Shown here piece by piece: positions 41,827-48,459 of a stretch of 64,000 bases of DNA; position 1 is the stretch's first letter; each line of letters opens with the position of its first letter. Position numbers and translations under genes: made by a program. The DNA is taken from NCBI RefSeq assembly GCF_002531825.1, contig NZ_NWSX01000009.1:1-64000 (forward strand). The letters run 5' to 3'. The notes beneath the pieces were generated by a model. That model worked only from the letters and a program-made list of their open reading frames with translations. It was not told the DNA's origin and ran no database searches. The stretch is from Rhizobium sp. J15 (GTDB taxonomy: Bacteria > Pseudomonadota > Alphaproteobacteria > Rhizobiales > Rhizobiaceae).

Positions 41827-42367
41827 TGAATTTTTGCCGATCCAGCGCGCGGTGAGTTCGCCCGTCGCAAGCGGATGGGATTTAACTAGATTTCTCGACC
41901 GGCAGCGCCACAATTTTTCCGCCGCCCTCACCTTGCCGGCTTCGTCGATACCAACGGCTACGAAGGGCTGCAGGACGAACTTGCAAGCCGTCACCCGGCC
42001 ACGGCCTGACTTCCATCTTCACCGGAAGCGAACCGGTGAAAAGGGCAGGCAACATATCCTGGTAGTGCACGATGGCTGTCCGGTTTTACCCGAGTCATGC
42101 AGATGGCGTTTGCGGCATGCCCGCATATGAGAACCTGCTCACGCCAGCGACAATTGTATAGTGACGCCGACTGCTCAGCCCCTCGTTGCCGAACCTCGTT
42201 TTGTGACGGACAGATGACGAGTTTGTGACAAAACGCGTGTTATTTCAGCAACATAGCCGATGCGCCCTGTTGTCATGATCGACAATGACGTTGCAGCGCA
42301 ACATGTCCTGTGTAACTTCCGCGGCGAGGCAGGCACCGAGCCAAAAAGGTGCCGCTTCGATCACACG

Positions 42368-42411
42368 GGATGAAGATCCGTAGGGACTGCCGATGGCAAC
42401 GGTCTTCATCC
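42368..42411 (+). promoter_or_regulatory. Stem-loop in the porin mRNA leader
   Basis: GGATGAAGA(t)CCGT (42368-42381) pairs with ACGGTCTTCATCC (42399-42411): 13 base pairs with one bulge and a 17-base loop, ending 27 bases before the ATG. The GGAGG site at 42427-42431 lies outside it. Confidence 0.5.
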
Positions 42412-42438
42412 TCTTGCATCTGAACTGGAGGTTATTCC

Positions 42439-43482
42439 ATGAACATCAAGAGCCTTCTTCTCGGCTCCGCTGCTGCTCTCGCAGCAGTATCCGGCGCTCA
42501 GGCTGCTGACGCCATCGTCGCTGCCGAGCCGGAACCGGTTGAATATGTCCGCGTCTGCGACGCTTACGGCACCGGCTACTTCTACATCCCGGGCACCGAA
42601 ACCTGCCTCAAGATCAACGGCTATGTCCGTTTCCAGGTTGACGTTGCTCCGAACGCCAGCTCGATCGGCGCCAGCGGCGGCGGTTCTGTCGCCAACGACT
42701 CAGACTGGGACGCTCGCACGCGCGGCCAGGTTCAGTTCACCGCCAAGAGCGACACCGAGTACGGTCCGCTGACCGGCGTCATCGTCATGCAGTTCAATGC
42801 TGACAACGCTTCGGCCCAGAAGGCCCAGCTCGACTCCGCTTACATCGACATCGCCGGCTTCCGCGCCGGTCTGTTCTACAGCTGGTGGGACGATGGCCTC
42901 TCGGGCGAAACCGACGATATCGGTTCTCCGGTCACGCTGCATAACTCCATCCGTTATCAGTACGAAACCGACGCTTTCTACGCTGGCATCAGCGTTGACG
43001 AGCTGGAAGACAGCCCGTTCTACAACGGCGAAACCGCCAACAACGTCGGCGTTGCCGTCGGCCTCGGCGGCAAGGCCGGCATCTTCAGCTACCAGATCAC
43101 GGCTGGCTACGACACCGACAACGAAGAAGGCGCCGTCCGCGCTATGGGTACGGTCGCTGTTGGTCCGGGCACGCTCGGCCTCGCAGTTGTCTACGCATCC
43201 AACCCGAACGCCTACTACAACAAGGCTGAATGGGCGATCGCTGCTGAATACGCCATCAAGGCGACTGACAAGCTGAAGATCACCCCGGCTGTTCAATACT
43301 ACGACAACTACGGCATCACCGCTGGCGAGTTCAACGACGACGTCAACGCCTGGAAGGCCGGCGTCACGATCGACTACCAGATCGTCGACAACTTCTCGGC
43401 CAAGGTTTCGGTTCAGTACCTCGATCCGGACAACGCTTCAGACGTAACTTCGGGCTACTTCCGCCTCCAGCGCGCGTTCTAA
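42439..43482 (+). CDS. ropA: RopA-type outer membrane porin
   Basis: A 347-residue porin of the alphaproteobacterial Omp2b/RopA family. Signal peptide residues 1-22 (ending AQAAD), then the family block YVRVCDAYGTGYFYIPGTETCLKINGYVRFQVD with two cysteines, repeated amphipathic strands, and a C-terminal Phe (RLQRAF) as expected for beta-barrel assembly. Codon use is strongly biased toward highly expressed patterns compared with neighbours. GGAGG lies seven bases before the ATG. A long structured leader precedes it and a hairpin follows. Confidence 0.95.
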   Translation: MNIKSLLLGSAAALAAVSGAQAADAIVAAEPEPVEYVRVCDAYGTGYFYIPGTETCLKINGYVRFQVDVAPNASSIGASGGGSVANDSDWDARTRGQVQFTAKSDTEYGPLTGVIVMQFNADNASAQKAQLDSAYIDIAGFRAGLFYSWWDDGLSGETDDIGSPVTLHNSIRYQYETDAFYAGISVDELEDSPFYNGETANNVGVAVGLGGKAGIFSYQITAGYDTDNEEGAVRAMGTVAVGPGTLGLAVVYASNPNAYYNKAEWAIAAEYAIKATDKLKITPAVQYYDNYGITAGEFNDDVNAWKAGVTIDYQIVDNFSAKVSVQYLDPDNASDVTSGYFRLQRAF

Positions 43483-43488
43483 CAAAAA

Positions 43489-43511
43489 GGCTGCCGGCTA
43501 GACCGGCAGCC
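43489..43511 (+). terminator. Hairpin after the porin gene
   Basis: GGCTGCCGG / CCGGCAGCC stem six bases after the stop. No T run follows on the plus strand, so it may be a stabilising or Rho-assisted 3' end. Confidence 0.6.
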
Positions 43512-43873
43512 GCAAATTCCTGATCCGACTGACCTCCGATCGGGAAAGAATGGGTCTGGACTTCCCTGCCTGGACCCATTCCCCCGGTCAGACAGTGCAT
43601 TCAAGACGGCAGGCGCTCGACGAGTGCCTTGCCACCGTCGTGTCACGCCGGCCTGTTGTCGACACCTGACGGTCTACGCCATCGCTGGACCTTCCAGCCA
43701 GCAAGCTCAACGGGCTTCTCACCCATCTGCCGTCGATCGCCGAACGACTCTCAGCCGGTGAGAATCTTATGCCGCAGGAATGACGGAGCCAAATTCGGAC
43801 ACAGAACCATGCCATGGCGAATCAAGGATGAGGCAGTGATTCGCCTCGCCAGGACATGGGGTTTGAGATCGAA
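43512..43873. other. Non-coding region after the porin gene
   Basis: About 360 bases between the porin hairpin and the next gene. No intact gene; it contains repeat copy 2 (43787-43811) and an antitoxin-like fragment. Confidence 0.5.
43787..43811 (+). repeat. 25-base repeat, copy 2
   Basis: AGCCAAATTCGGACACAGAACCATG, near-identical to 41802-41826. Its final ATG opens the fragment at 43809. Confidence 0.6.
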
Positions 43874-43877
43874 ATGA
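43809..43877 (+). pseudogene. Possible remnant of a VapB/PSK-type antitoxin N-terminus
   Basis: A 22-codon frame reading MPWRIKDEAVIRLARTWG then ending. The IKDEAVxRLAR pattern resembles the start of short ribbon-helix-helix antitoxins linked to PIN toxins. The rest of the antitoxin and any toxin are absent. The match is short and may be chance. Confidence 0.3.
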
Positions 43878-44365
43878 AATTATCCGCGCTTGCCGCCGCC
43901 GCATTTTTTTCCGCCGCCGCCTTGCCGGCCTTAGCAGCACCAGCTGCTCCTGCCGAGACCTTTCCGGGTGCGCCCGGCGTCATTACGCTTTCCGGCAAAT
44001 GCGCCAAACTTGTCGTCGCCAAGTTCGACGCGACCAAGGGCTGCAAGAACGAACTTGCCAGCGTCACCCTGGTCAACGGCTCGGTGACATTCATCTTCAC
44101 CTCGGACGGCAAGGCGCTCGGCTTCCAGGGCGATGGCAGCGGCATCAAGCCCGCCTCCAACGGCAATGCCCGCCTGCCGCTCAGCCTCGTCACGACGGGC
44201 GTCGGCAACAAGATGACGGGCCAGGTCAAGGTCGCCGGCTTCTGCACCTTCGGCAATCCCTATGCCGGCAAGCCGATCGCGATCGAATGCACCGCCGAAA
44301 GCAAGGATTCCTCCTTCGCCGGCAGCTTCCGCACGGGCGGCAAGCTGGTGAAAAAAGGCAAGTGA
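43874..44365 (+). CDS. Secreted protein of unknown function
   Basis: A 163-residue exported protein. Signal peptide residues 1-22 (ALPALAAP). Four cysteines (about 43, 57, 127 and 142, mature region) suggest two disulphides, and the mature part is rich in beta-forming residues (SVTFIFTSDGKALGFQGDGSG and MTGQVKVAGFC). I do not recognise a family. ATG 43874 is chosen because it starts the signal peptide; an in-frame ATG at 43856 overlaps the antitoxin-like fragment. It converges with the SNase-like gene six bases downstream. Confidence 0.75.
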   Translation: MKLSALAAAAFFSAAALPALAAPAAPAETFPGAPGVITLSGKCAKLVVAKFDATKGCKNELASVTLVNGSVTFIFTSDGKALGFQGDGSGIKPASNGNARLPLSLVTTGVGNKMTGQVKVAGFCTFGNPYAGKPIAIECTAESKDSSFAGSFRTGGKLVKKGK

Positions 44366-44371
44366 TCGCCG

Positions 44372-45091
44372 TCAGGCGCACCATGCGCCGCCGGCGGTTC
44401 CGGGCTTGCGCGCCAATCCCTCGTTGATCAACTGCGTGCCGAAGGAGCGCCCGTCGCGCGAGACGACGCGCGGCGCGCCTGATGACTCGGTCTTGCCGGC
44501 CGCATTCATGCTGAAGGGGCCGGCATTCAGAAGCGCCAGCAGACGCGCCTTGGCGGCAAAGGCCACCCGCCGCTCGTCTTCGCAGCGCGCCCGGTCGACG
44601 ATCGGGCTTGCCATATCGGCGATCACGATCTTTTCGCCCTTGTACCAGAAGACCCCGCCATCGCCGACGCAGTTGATGTGCGCGCCCTGCCCGCAATAAC
44701 CGAAGGCTGCCGTCCCCGTTTCGGAGGCTCCTAAAGCAGGAGCGGACGCTGTTGCCTTTACCGGCTGGGCGGTCGGCGTCGGAATGGCTGCCGGCGGCAA
44801 CAGCTGCGCGGGTGGAGGCGCCGCTTTCGCCGCCGGCGCGGCGAGCGCCACCTGCTTCGGCGGCACATCCTTCCTGACGGCGGGCTTCGCTTCCGTGATC
44901 TCGCGTATCGCAGCAGCCGGCTCTTTGGCGAGCATCGGCTTGATGCTCTTCCAATTGTCATAGGCGGCAATGCCGGCAATCGCGGCAATGCCGATCACCG
45001 TCCAGGGCAACAGCCCGCCACCGCCGCTGCGTGCCTTGCTCTTTCCTCTCGCCGGCGCCTTGCGGCGGCCGCGTGTTGCTGTCTTGGCCAT
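44372..45091 (-). CDS. Membrane-anchored SNase-like (thermonuclease-fold) protein
   Basis: A 239-residue protein with a basic N-terminus, a single membrane segment (residues about 28-46, LLPWTVIGIAAIAGIAAY), a long Pro/Ala linker and a C-terminal domain of staphylococcal nuclease-like type. That domain shows GEKIVIADMASPIVDRARCEDERRVAFAAKARLLALLNAG, with the Arg and Glu residues of the fold partly altered. The start is ATG 45091 (MAKTATRGRRK); the longer frame to 45247 runs into the opposite-strand leader. Nuclease activity is uncertain. It is divergent from mgtC by about 210 bases. Confidence 0.75.
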   Translation of the reverse strand: MAKTATRGRRKAPARGKSKARSGGGGLLPWTVIGIAAIAGIAAYDNWKSIKPMLAKEPAAAIREITEAKPAVRKDVPPKQVALAAPAAKAAPPPAQLLPPAAIPTPTAQPVKATASAPALGASETGTAAFGYCGQGAHINCVGDGGVFWYKGEKIVIADMASPIVDRARCEDERRVAFAAKARLLALLNAGPFSMNAAGKTESSGAPRVVSRDGRSFGTQLINEGLARKPGTAGGAWCA

Positions 45092-45304
45092 CTGTCCGAA
45101 TCCCGTGAGGCCGGGATTATCGCCGCCCAATCCTTTCCGAAAGGTTGGCGCGGCGAAAGGATGACGCCTCCTCCACCGCTCGCTCCCTCGAACGGGCGGT
45201 GCCGGGATCATGGAAGCCGAAGCGCCGAGCGGGGAAAAGCCGAACAAATCCCGCGTTCAGACGTTAGCCAGCGAAAAAGCCGACATGCCCCGAAGGAAAT
45301 TTCC

Positions 45305-45817
45305 ATGGATCTCATTATCGCTGACATGATACCGGCATCGCGTATCCACTATCCCGTCATCTTTGCCCGTCTGCTCGGCGCCATCGTCTTCGGCGGCCTC
45401 ATCGGCTTCGAACGCGAGGCGCGCGACCGCCCTGCCGGCTTCCGCACGCATATTCTGATCAGCCTTGCCGCCGCGCTCTTTGCCATCATTTCGATCGAGG
45501 CCGTGCATATGCCGGGTTTTGCCGATGTCCAGCAGGTCCGCATCGATCCGCTGCGCGTCATCGAAGCCGTGACGGCAGGCGTCGCCTTCCTGGCCGCGGG
45601 CATGATCGTCTTTGCCAGGGGCCGGATCCACGGGCTGACGACGGGTGCCGGCATGTGGCTCTCCGGCGCGATCGGCCTCGCCATGGGCTTCGGCTACTGG
45701 CCGGTCGCCTTCTTCACGACGCTTGCCGCGATTTGCGTCCTCTTCGCCTTCGGCAAGCTCGAACAGTGGCTCGGCTATAATTCCGGGCAGCGCGTCGATC
45801 GGGACGGGCGACAATAG
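45305..45817 (+). CDS. MgtC/SapB family membrane protein
   Basis: A 170-residue inner membrane protein with about four to five hydrophobic segments. Family motifs RLLGAIVFGGLIGFEREARDRPAGFRTHILISLAAALF and VIEAVTAGVAFLAAGMIV, then LTTGAGMWLSGAIGLAMGFG. MgtC proteins modulate ATP synthase and growth under low magnesium in some pathogens; the rhizobial role is unknown. This short form lacks the C-terminal ACT-like domain. ATG 45305 is preferred over the in-frame upstream start. Confidence 0.88.
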   Translation: MDLIIADMIPASRIHYPVIFARLLGAIVFGGLIGFEREARDRPAGFRTHILISLAAALFAIISIEAVHMPGFADVQQVRIDPLRVIEAVTAGVAFLAAGMIVFARGRIHGLTTGAGMWLSGAIGLAMGFGYWPVAFFTTLAAICVLFAFGKLEQWLGYNSGQRVDRDGRQ

Positions 45818-45920
45818 AGCGTGTCGCACAAAAAAGTGCGCGGTTTTGCGATAACGACAGGCGAGAAAATAAAGACCTAAAGCACGGGGAGCGAATCTGA
45901 AAGATCGCGACGTGCTTTAG
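45818..45920. repeat. Rhizobial intergenic repeat element
   Basis: Contains GTGTCGCAC / GTGCG plus GCGGTTTTGCGAT and a perfect inverted repeat CTAAAGCACG (45877-45886) / CGTGCTTTAG (45911-45920). Its left half is related to the element at 47896-47942. Confidence 0.65.
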
Positions 45921-45951
45921 AAAAACAAAACGCCCGGCATCATGCCGGGCG
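45921..45951 (-). terminator. Intrinsic terminator after the minus-strand small ORF
   Basis: On the minus strand GCGCCCGGCATG/CATGCCGGGCG is followed by TTTTGTTTTT. Its presence supports transcription of the small ORF at 45978-46157. Confidence 0.88.
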
Positions 45952-45977
45952 CTCATGCGGTTACAGTTGTCTGCTTG

Positions 45978-46157
45978 TCATTCGGGTCGTGCGATTGAAG
46001 GATCGCTTTTCCCGACCGATGCCGGGCGAATGATGGGCGCCGTGAGCAGCTTCTGGCGCTTGCCGATATCGATGCGCTCGTCGGCCGCCTCGCGGACGGC
46101 CTTCCATTCATTTTCGTGCCTGATGAAGATATCGCGGGGCACAAAGTTCACACTCAT
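45978..46157 (-). CDS. Small hypothetical protein (59 residues)
   Basis: Starts ATG 46157 (MSVNFVPRDIFIRHENEWKA...) and ends TGA at 45978, with AGGA about ten bases upstream. Charged and soluble, no signal peptide. The reading frame shows rhizobial codon bias and a strong terminator follows 27 bases later. No family recognised. It lies 59 bases downstream of a second small minus-strand ORF, probably in one transcript. Confidence 0.6.
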   Translation of the reverse strand: MSVNFVPRDIFIRHENEWKAVREAADERIDIGKRQKLLTAPIIRPASVGKSDPSIARPE

Positions 46158-46216
46158 AGGCTTCTCATCCTGTTTAAATTACCGTCGAAGTGCCGAAAGG
46201 GCTTCCGGAAGACCGG

Positions 46217-46435
46217 TTATTTCTTGCCCTTGATATCGGGACCACCCTTGGAGAGGTCCGCGCCGGTGACATGGGCCGGCACGTGGATGTCGTGGATGAC
46301 GCCGGGCGTCAGGGTCAGGTCGACATGATGCGGCGGCAGCACCTGCGCCTTCTGCATGCGGTTCGGCCTTGCCCGCTTCATGCGGTCGGACGCTTCCGTG
46401 CGTTTGTCGGGGATATGGGTCGAAGTGTGCATCAT
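46217..46435 (-). CDS. Small hypothetical protein (72 residues)
   Basis: A basic 72-residue protein with AAAGGAGG immediately upstream of a double ATG (46435 and 46432). Core motif HVDLTLTPGVIHDIHVPAHVTGADLS and a Lys-rich tail GGPDIKGKK. No membrane or signal segment. I recognise no family. It is the upstream member of a pair with the 59-residue ORF and is divergent from the TerC-family gene. Confidence 0.65.
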   Translation of the reverse strand: MMHTSTHIPDKRTEASDRMKRARPNRMQKAQVLPPHHVDLTLTPGVIHDIHVPAHVTGADLSKGGPDIKGKK

Positions 46436-46521
46436 CGGCCTCCTTTAAGCTCAACCAGGGTTTAACGGGCGGAGGGCCGGATGGTTCCCAAAAAATTGCC
46501 GATCCCTGTGTCGCGATTGGC

Positions 46522-46550
46522 CTTGACTGGTTTGCGAAGTTCATTACCTA
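46522..46550 (+). promoter_or_regulatory. Promoter of the TerC/DUF475 transcript
   Basis: CTTGAC at 46522-46527, 17-base spacer, TACCTA at 46545-46550. Predicted start near 46556, only about 17 bases before the structured leader. Confidence 0.55.
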
Positions 46551-46572
46551 GGGCCTATCCCGCAGCCTTCCA

Positions 46573-46642
46573 GACATCGGCTACGGGGAACATTGGTGCC
46601 GGGCCCCTCTGGCGAGAGTTTTTACGGCGCTCTCGTGATGTC
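46573..46642 (+). promoter_or_regulatory. Candidate riboswitch-like three-helix leader
   Basis: Closing helix GACATC (46573-46578) / GATGTC (46637-46642). Inside are GGGG (46585-46588) / CCCC (46604-46607), an alternative GCCGGG/UCUGGC hairpin, and CGAGAG (46613-46618) / CTCTCG (46630-46635). A terminator-like hairpin follows at once. TerC genes are often under the Mn-sensing yybP-ykoY riboswitch, but only short segments here resemble that motif, so the class is unknown. Confidence 0.45.
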
Positions 46643-46646
46643 GGTA

Positions 46647-46674
46647 CCGCCTGCAGCTCAGCCGGCGGATTTTT
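46647..46674 (+). terminator. Attenuator-like hairpin in the TerC/DUF475 leader
   Basis: CCGCC / GGCGG stem followed by ATTTTT, located inside the leader about 110 bases before the start codon. Confidence 0.55.
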
Positions 46675-46783
46675 CATCGATGAAAAAGCTCACCATGCCT
46701 CGTCAGCATGCCCGTTGTGGTATGTTGCGTTTTTCCAATATCTCTACCTCTTCCAACACGCTTTGCGGCCGCGAGGTGCGGCC

Positions 46784-47875
46784 ATGAAGCAGTCTCAGAC
46801 CGATAAATCCTCGCTCGGCTATTTCCGCTGGGCTTTCATCGTCACGGCCCTCGGGCTCATTCTCGGCGCCGTGCTCGGTTGGCAGACCACCGGCACGATC
46901 GGCGGCATGGCGACCGTCTTCTTCATCTGCACCGTGCTTGCGGTGCTGGAGATCTCGCTCTCCTTCGACAACGCCATCGTCAATGCCAACAAGCTCAAGG
47001 AAATGACGCCGGTCTGGCAGAAACGGTTCCTCACCTGGGGCATCATCATTGCCGTCTTCGGCATGCGTATCGTCTTTCCGCTAGCGATCGTCGCGATCGC
47101 GGCGCGGATCGGCCCTTGGGACGCTCTGGTTCTGGCCGCTCGCGAACCCGAGGAATATGCCCGCATCATGAACGATGCGCATCTGCCGATCGCAGCCTTC
47201 GGCGGCACCTTCCTGATGATGGTCGGCCTCAGCTACTTCTTCGACCACGAGAAGAAAATCCATTGGCTTCGCGGCCTGGAAAAGGTGATGGCGCGCTCGG
47301 CGACCATCAGGGGCATCGAAATCGCCTTCGTGCTGGCGCTGATGCTCGTTTTCTCCTGGCTGATCGGCGGCGAGGAAGCCAGCATCTTCGTCCATTGCGC
47401 CATCTACGGCCTGCTCACCTTCCTCGCGGTCGAGGTCGTCGGTGAGCTGCTCGATGCTTCGCAGCAGACGATGAGCGCTGCCGCCAAGGGCGGTCTCGGC
47501 GCCTTCATCTATCTGGAGGTGCTGGACGCCAGCTTCTCCTTCGACGGCGTCATCGGCGCCTTCGCGCTTACCCAGAACCTGTTCGTCATCGCCATCGGCC
47601 TCGGCATCGGCGCCATGTATGTGCGCTCGATGACGATCATGCTGGTGGAGAAGGGAACGCTCGCCGAATACCGATATCTCGAACATGGCGCCTTCTATGC
47701 CATCCTGATCCTCTCGGTGATCATGTATGCGCAGACTCTGGTGCACATTCCCGAGGTGATCACCGGCCTCGGCGGCGCGATCCTGATCGGTCTCTCCCTC
47801 TGGTCGTCCATCCGCTACAACAAGCGGGAACGAGCGGAAGATCATGCCGGCGGGCGGGAAGAGCTGCACGCCTGA
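46784..47875 (+). CDS. TerC-family (DUF475) integral membrane protein
   Basis: A 363-residue membrane protein with about nine hydrophobic segments. The TerC-superfamily acidic signature appears twice, EISLSFDNAIVNANKL (about residue 53) and LEVLDASFSFDGVIGAFALT (about 246), as expected from internal duplication around a metal path. Relatives export manganese or give tellurite resistance; DUF475 members are uncharacterised. ATG 46784 lies after GAGGT. Its leader carries a probable RNA switch. A repeat element and the DUF1127 terminator follow. Confidence 0.9.
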   Translation: MKQSQTDKSSLGYFRWAFIVTALGLILGAVLGWQTTGTIGGMATVFFICTVLAVLEISLSFDNAIVNANKLKEMTPVWQKRFLTWGIIIAVFGMRIVFPLAIVAIAARIGPWDALVLAAREPEEYARIMNDAHLPIAAFGGTFLMMVGLSYFFDHEKKIHWLRGLEKVMARSATIRGIEIAFVLALMLVFSWLIGGEEASIFVHCAIYGLLTFLAVEVVGELLDASQQTMSAAAKGGLGAFIYLEVLDASFSFDGVIGAFALTQNLFVIAIGLGIGAMYVRSMTIMLVEKGTLAEYRYLEHGAFYAILILSVIMYAQTLVHIPEVITGLGGAILIGLSLWSSIRYNKRERAEDHAGGREELHA

Positions 47876-47895
47876 CGAGGACGGGCCGGAGCGCC

Positions 47896-47942
47896 GAAGC
47901 GCGTCACGCAAAACCGTGCAGCGGTTTTGCGATCGCCACGGG
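47896..47942. repeat. Rhizobial intergenic repeat element
   Basis: GAAGCGCGTCACGCAAAACCGTGCAGCGGTTTTGCGATCG in part; AAAACCG / CGGTTTT stem. Related to the left half of 45818-45920. Confidence 0.55.
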
Positions 47943-47969
47943 CCTTAGCGCTGCGGCTGTCATCCGGAC

Positions 47970-48003
47970 AAAAATAAAGCCCGCGACCAACCGGTTGCGG
48001 GCT
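47970..48003 (-). terminator. Intrinsic terminator of the DUF1127 gene
   Basis: On the minus strand AGCCCGC / GCGGGCT with a twelve-base loop, then TTTATTTTTG. Confidence 0.88.
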
Positions 48004-48030
48004 GTTTCATTCATGCATAACTGGAAAGGC

Positions 48031-48201
48031 TTAGCGGATGACCTGACCGAAGGAGGCCGGGTCGATGCCAAGTTCCTTGAGGTCGCGGGCGCGCGGACGG
48101 CGGCCGGCTTCGACAGCGGCGCTTACGGAATTTGCGGCGCTGATGGCGGCAAACGCACGGCCCAGGAAACCGGCATGGATTGACTTGCGGATGGTGGACA
48201 T
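48031..48201 (-). CDS. DUF1127 (YjiS-like) small protein
   Basis: A 56-residue arginine-rich protein. The C-terminal helix RRPRARDLKELGIDPASFGQ is the DUF1127 signature (RRxxxRELxxLxDxxLxDIG-like). Such small proteins bind RNA or modulate phosphate/carbon metabolism in some alphaproteobacteria. The start is ATG 48201 with GAGGAAAAGGA upstream. Single gene with its own terminator. Confidence 0.85.
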   Translation of the reverse strand: MSTIRKSIHAGFLGRAFAAISAANSVSAAVEAGRRPRARDLKELGIDPASFGQVIR

Positions 48202-48290
48202 TGTCCTTTTCCTCTTGCTCTTTGATCGACCATCCATAGATGGCAGTGCGCACGCGGATCGACAATGCACGTAAATTCACCTCAGCCATG

Positions 48291-48330
48291 CAAAAAGAAG
48301 AGGCCGGCGCATGTCTCCATGGCCAGCCTC
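48291..48330 (-). terminator. Intrinsic terminator of the tctCBA operon
   Basis: On the minus strand GAGGCTGGCC / GCCGGCCTC, then TTCTTTTTG, about 130 bases beyond the tctA stop. Confidence 0.8.
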
Positions 48331-48357
48331 GAGGGAGGGGTAAGGTCGTCTTTTATA

Positions 48358-48458
48358 GAGCGCCGCGTGTCCGGCAGGACGCGCTACGGTCGCCCCATCA
48401 TTTAATTCGGCGCATAATCCTTTCCGACAACCGGTACGATCGTCGGAGTTACGCGCTA
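48358..48458. repeat. Mosaic intergenic repeat downstream of tctA
   Basis: Two inverted repeats, GCGTGTCC/GGACGC and TCCGAC/GTCGGA, in a layout I recall from other rhizobial intergenic mosaics. Confidence 0.45.
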
Positions 48459-48459
48459 G

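Larger units (their letters stand above)
41768..42438. other. Long non-coding region upstream of the porin gene
   Basis: About 670 bases. Overlapping frames on both strands (41677-41994 minus and 41834-42130 plus) lack ribosome sites and family features, so I do not call them. The region holds one copy of a 25-base repeat (41802-41826), AT-richer promoter sequence around 42200-42320, and the porin leader hairpin. Confidence 0.5.
46436..46783 (+). other. Promoter and long structured leader of the TerC/DUF475 gene
   Basis: No gene. It contains a promoter (CTTGAC-N17-TACCTA, 46522-46550), a structured element (46573-46642), a terminator-like hairpin (46647-46674) and an 18-base palindrome (46670-46687). 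About 100 bases then lead to a GAGGT site before ATG 46784. Confidence 0.6.

Noticed and set aside
41677..42130. Overlapping ORFs on both strands before the porin gene
   Set aside because: No ribosome site, no family match and mutual overlap. The stretch is better read as degraded or non-coding DNA.
46573..46642. Assignment of the TerC leader to the yybP-ykoY riboswitch
   Set aside because: GGGGA and GGCGAGA segments resemble that class, but their spacing and the stem that should enclose them do not fit. I keep it as an unclassified candidate.
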